DNA of 64,000 nucleotides from positions 1-64,000 of the forward strand of contig JAOAEJ010000065.1 of NCBI GenBank assembly GCA_026416815.1. The letters are read 5' to 3'. Positions 63,914 to 64,000 of the stretch are shown piece by piece (positions within the stretch are counted from its first letter, which is position 1; every line of letters starts with the position of its first letter). The position numbers and the translations under genes are program-made. Origin of the DNA: Clostridia bacterium. GTDB lineage: Bacteria > Bacillota > Clostridia > Acetivibrionales > DSM-2933. Below the pieces are notes generated by a model. The model had not been told where the DNA came from. It worked only from the letters and a program-made list of their open reading frames with translations, and did not search any database.

Positions 63914-63995
63914 TCAAAAGGCGAAACTTCCGAAAGGAAGTGACGCAAAGCCAAGGGTCTAATATCGTAAAATGATGCCAGCCAGCTGTCGGGAA
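63914..63995 (+). promoter_or_regulatory. Cyclic di-GMP-I riboswitch (GEMM) aptamer
   Basis: AAAAGGCGAAACTTCCGAAA, then GGAAGTGACGCAAAGCCAAG, GGTCTAA and GATGCCAGCCAGCTGTCGG reproduce the family plan: a P1b hairpin with a GAAA loop, the invariant GACGCAAAGCC, and the second hairpin around ATGCCAGCCAG. It lies just after the amylase stop, so it controls the next plus-strand gene, which is outside the window. The expression platform is cut off. Confidence 0.93.
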
Positions 63996-64000
63996 CATTA

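Overview
The window looks like chromosome of an anaerobic, spore-forming, low-GC member of the Clostridia. I infer a polysaccharide-degrading, Ruminiclostridium/Acetivibrio-type organism. The evidence is AT-rich DNA, strong GGAGG ribosome sites, hairpin-plus-T terminators, T-box leaders, an alpha/beta-type spore protein, a Spo0E-like peptide, a GerMN lipoprotein, and secreted starch-active and Kelch/fibronectin proteins. The species cannot be fixed from sequence reading alone.

Layout. (1) 0.2-8.1 kb, minus strand: the c-di-AMP/amino-sugar block cdaA-cdaR(ybbR)-FAD oxidoreductase-glmM-glmS, with a glmS ribozyme ahead of glmS. (2) 8.3-10.8 kb: AmmeMemoRadiSam genes (radical SAM enzyme plus a B-A fusion), preceded by an unlisted 33-residue membrane peptide gene. 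(3) 11-17.2 kb: small zinc-ribbon protein, lipoprotein, tRNA-Leu(UAG), metallophosphoesterase, pgi, a Spo0E-like peptide, a 30-residue ORF, pcm and a SASP gene. (4) 17.2-25.6 kb: pheST with a Phe T-box, a CheX-like protein, an HD-GYP protein, a TrmH methyltransferase, and infC-rpmI-rplT behind an L20-type leader. infC appears to start at ATT. (5) 25.7-37.5 kb: a nine-gene minus-strand biosynthetic cluster, the most unusual part of the window. (6) 37.5-38.5 kb: a gene-free stretch dense in inverted repeats. (7) 38.5-49.9 kb: LacI-type regulator, folA-thyA, thrS with a Thr T-box, GH31 glycosidase, FAH-family enzyme, small membrane peptide, GerMN lipoprotein and ComEA. (8) 50.2-63.9 kb: D,D-carboxypeptidase, two tandem acyl-CoA-synthetase-like paralogues, a secreted 12-Kelch/4-FN3 protein, a HAD phosphatase and a multimodular secreted GH13 amylase. 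A c-di-GMP-I riboswitch lies at the right edge.

The cluster at 25.9-37.3 kb reads, in transcription order: TMK-like kinase, BtrH-like acyltransferase fused to a beta-sandwich domain, ABC-2 exporter (ATPase and two permeases), membrane-anchored 5'-nucleotidase, stand-alone acyl carrier protein, PF14907-type nucleotidyltransferase, and a single-module NRPS (C-A-T). The A domain carries a glycine-like specificity code. The C-domain HHxxxDG motif reads HSIICDS, so the catalytic second histidine is missing. I infer a small carrier-protein-made metabolite in which a BtrH-like enzyme, as in butirosin biosynthesis, may do the acyl transfer or release. The kinase, exporter and external phosphatase would suit a phosphorylated-prodrug self-protection scheme. 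I do not recognise the cluster as a described pathway.

Second-messenger links: CdaA makes c-di-AMP, the HD-GYP protein may hydrolyse c-di-GMP, and the riboswitch at the edge senses c-di-GMP. Two near-identical LacI-type operators exactly 63 bp apart precede the amylase.
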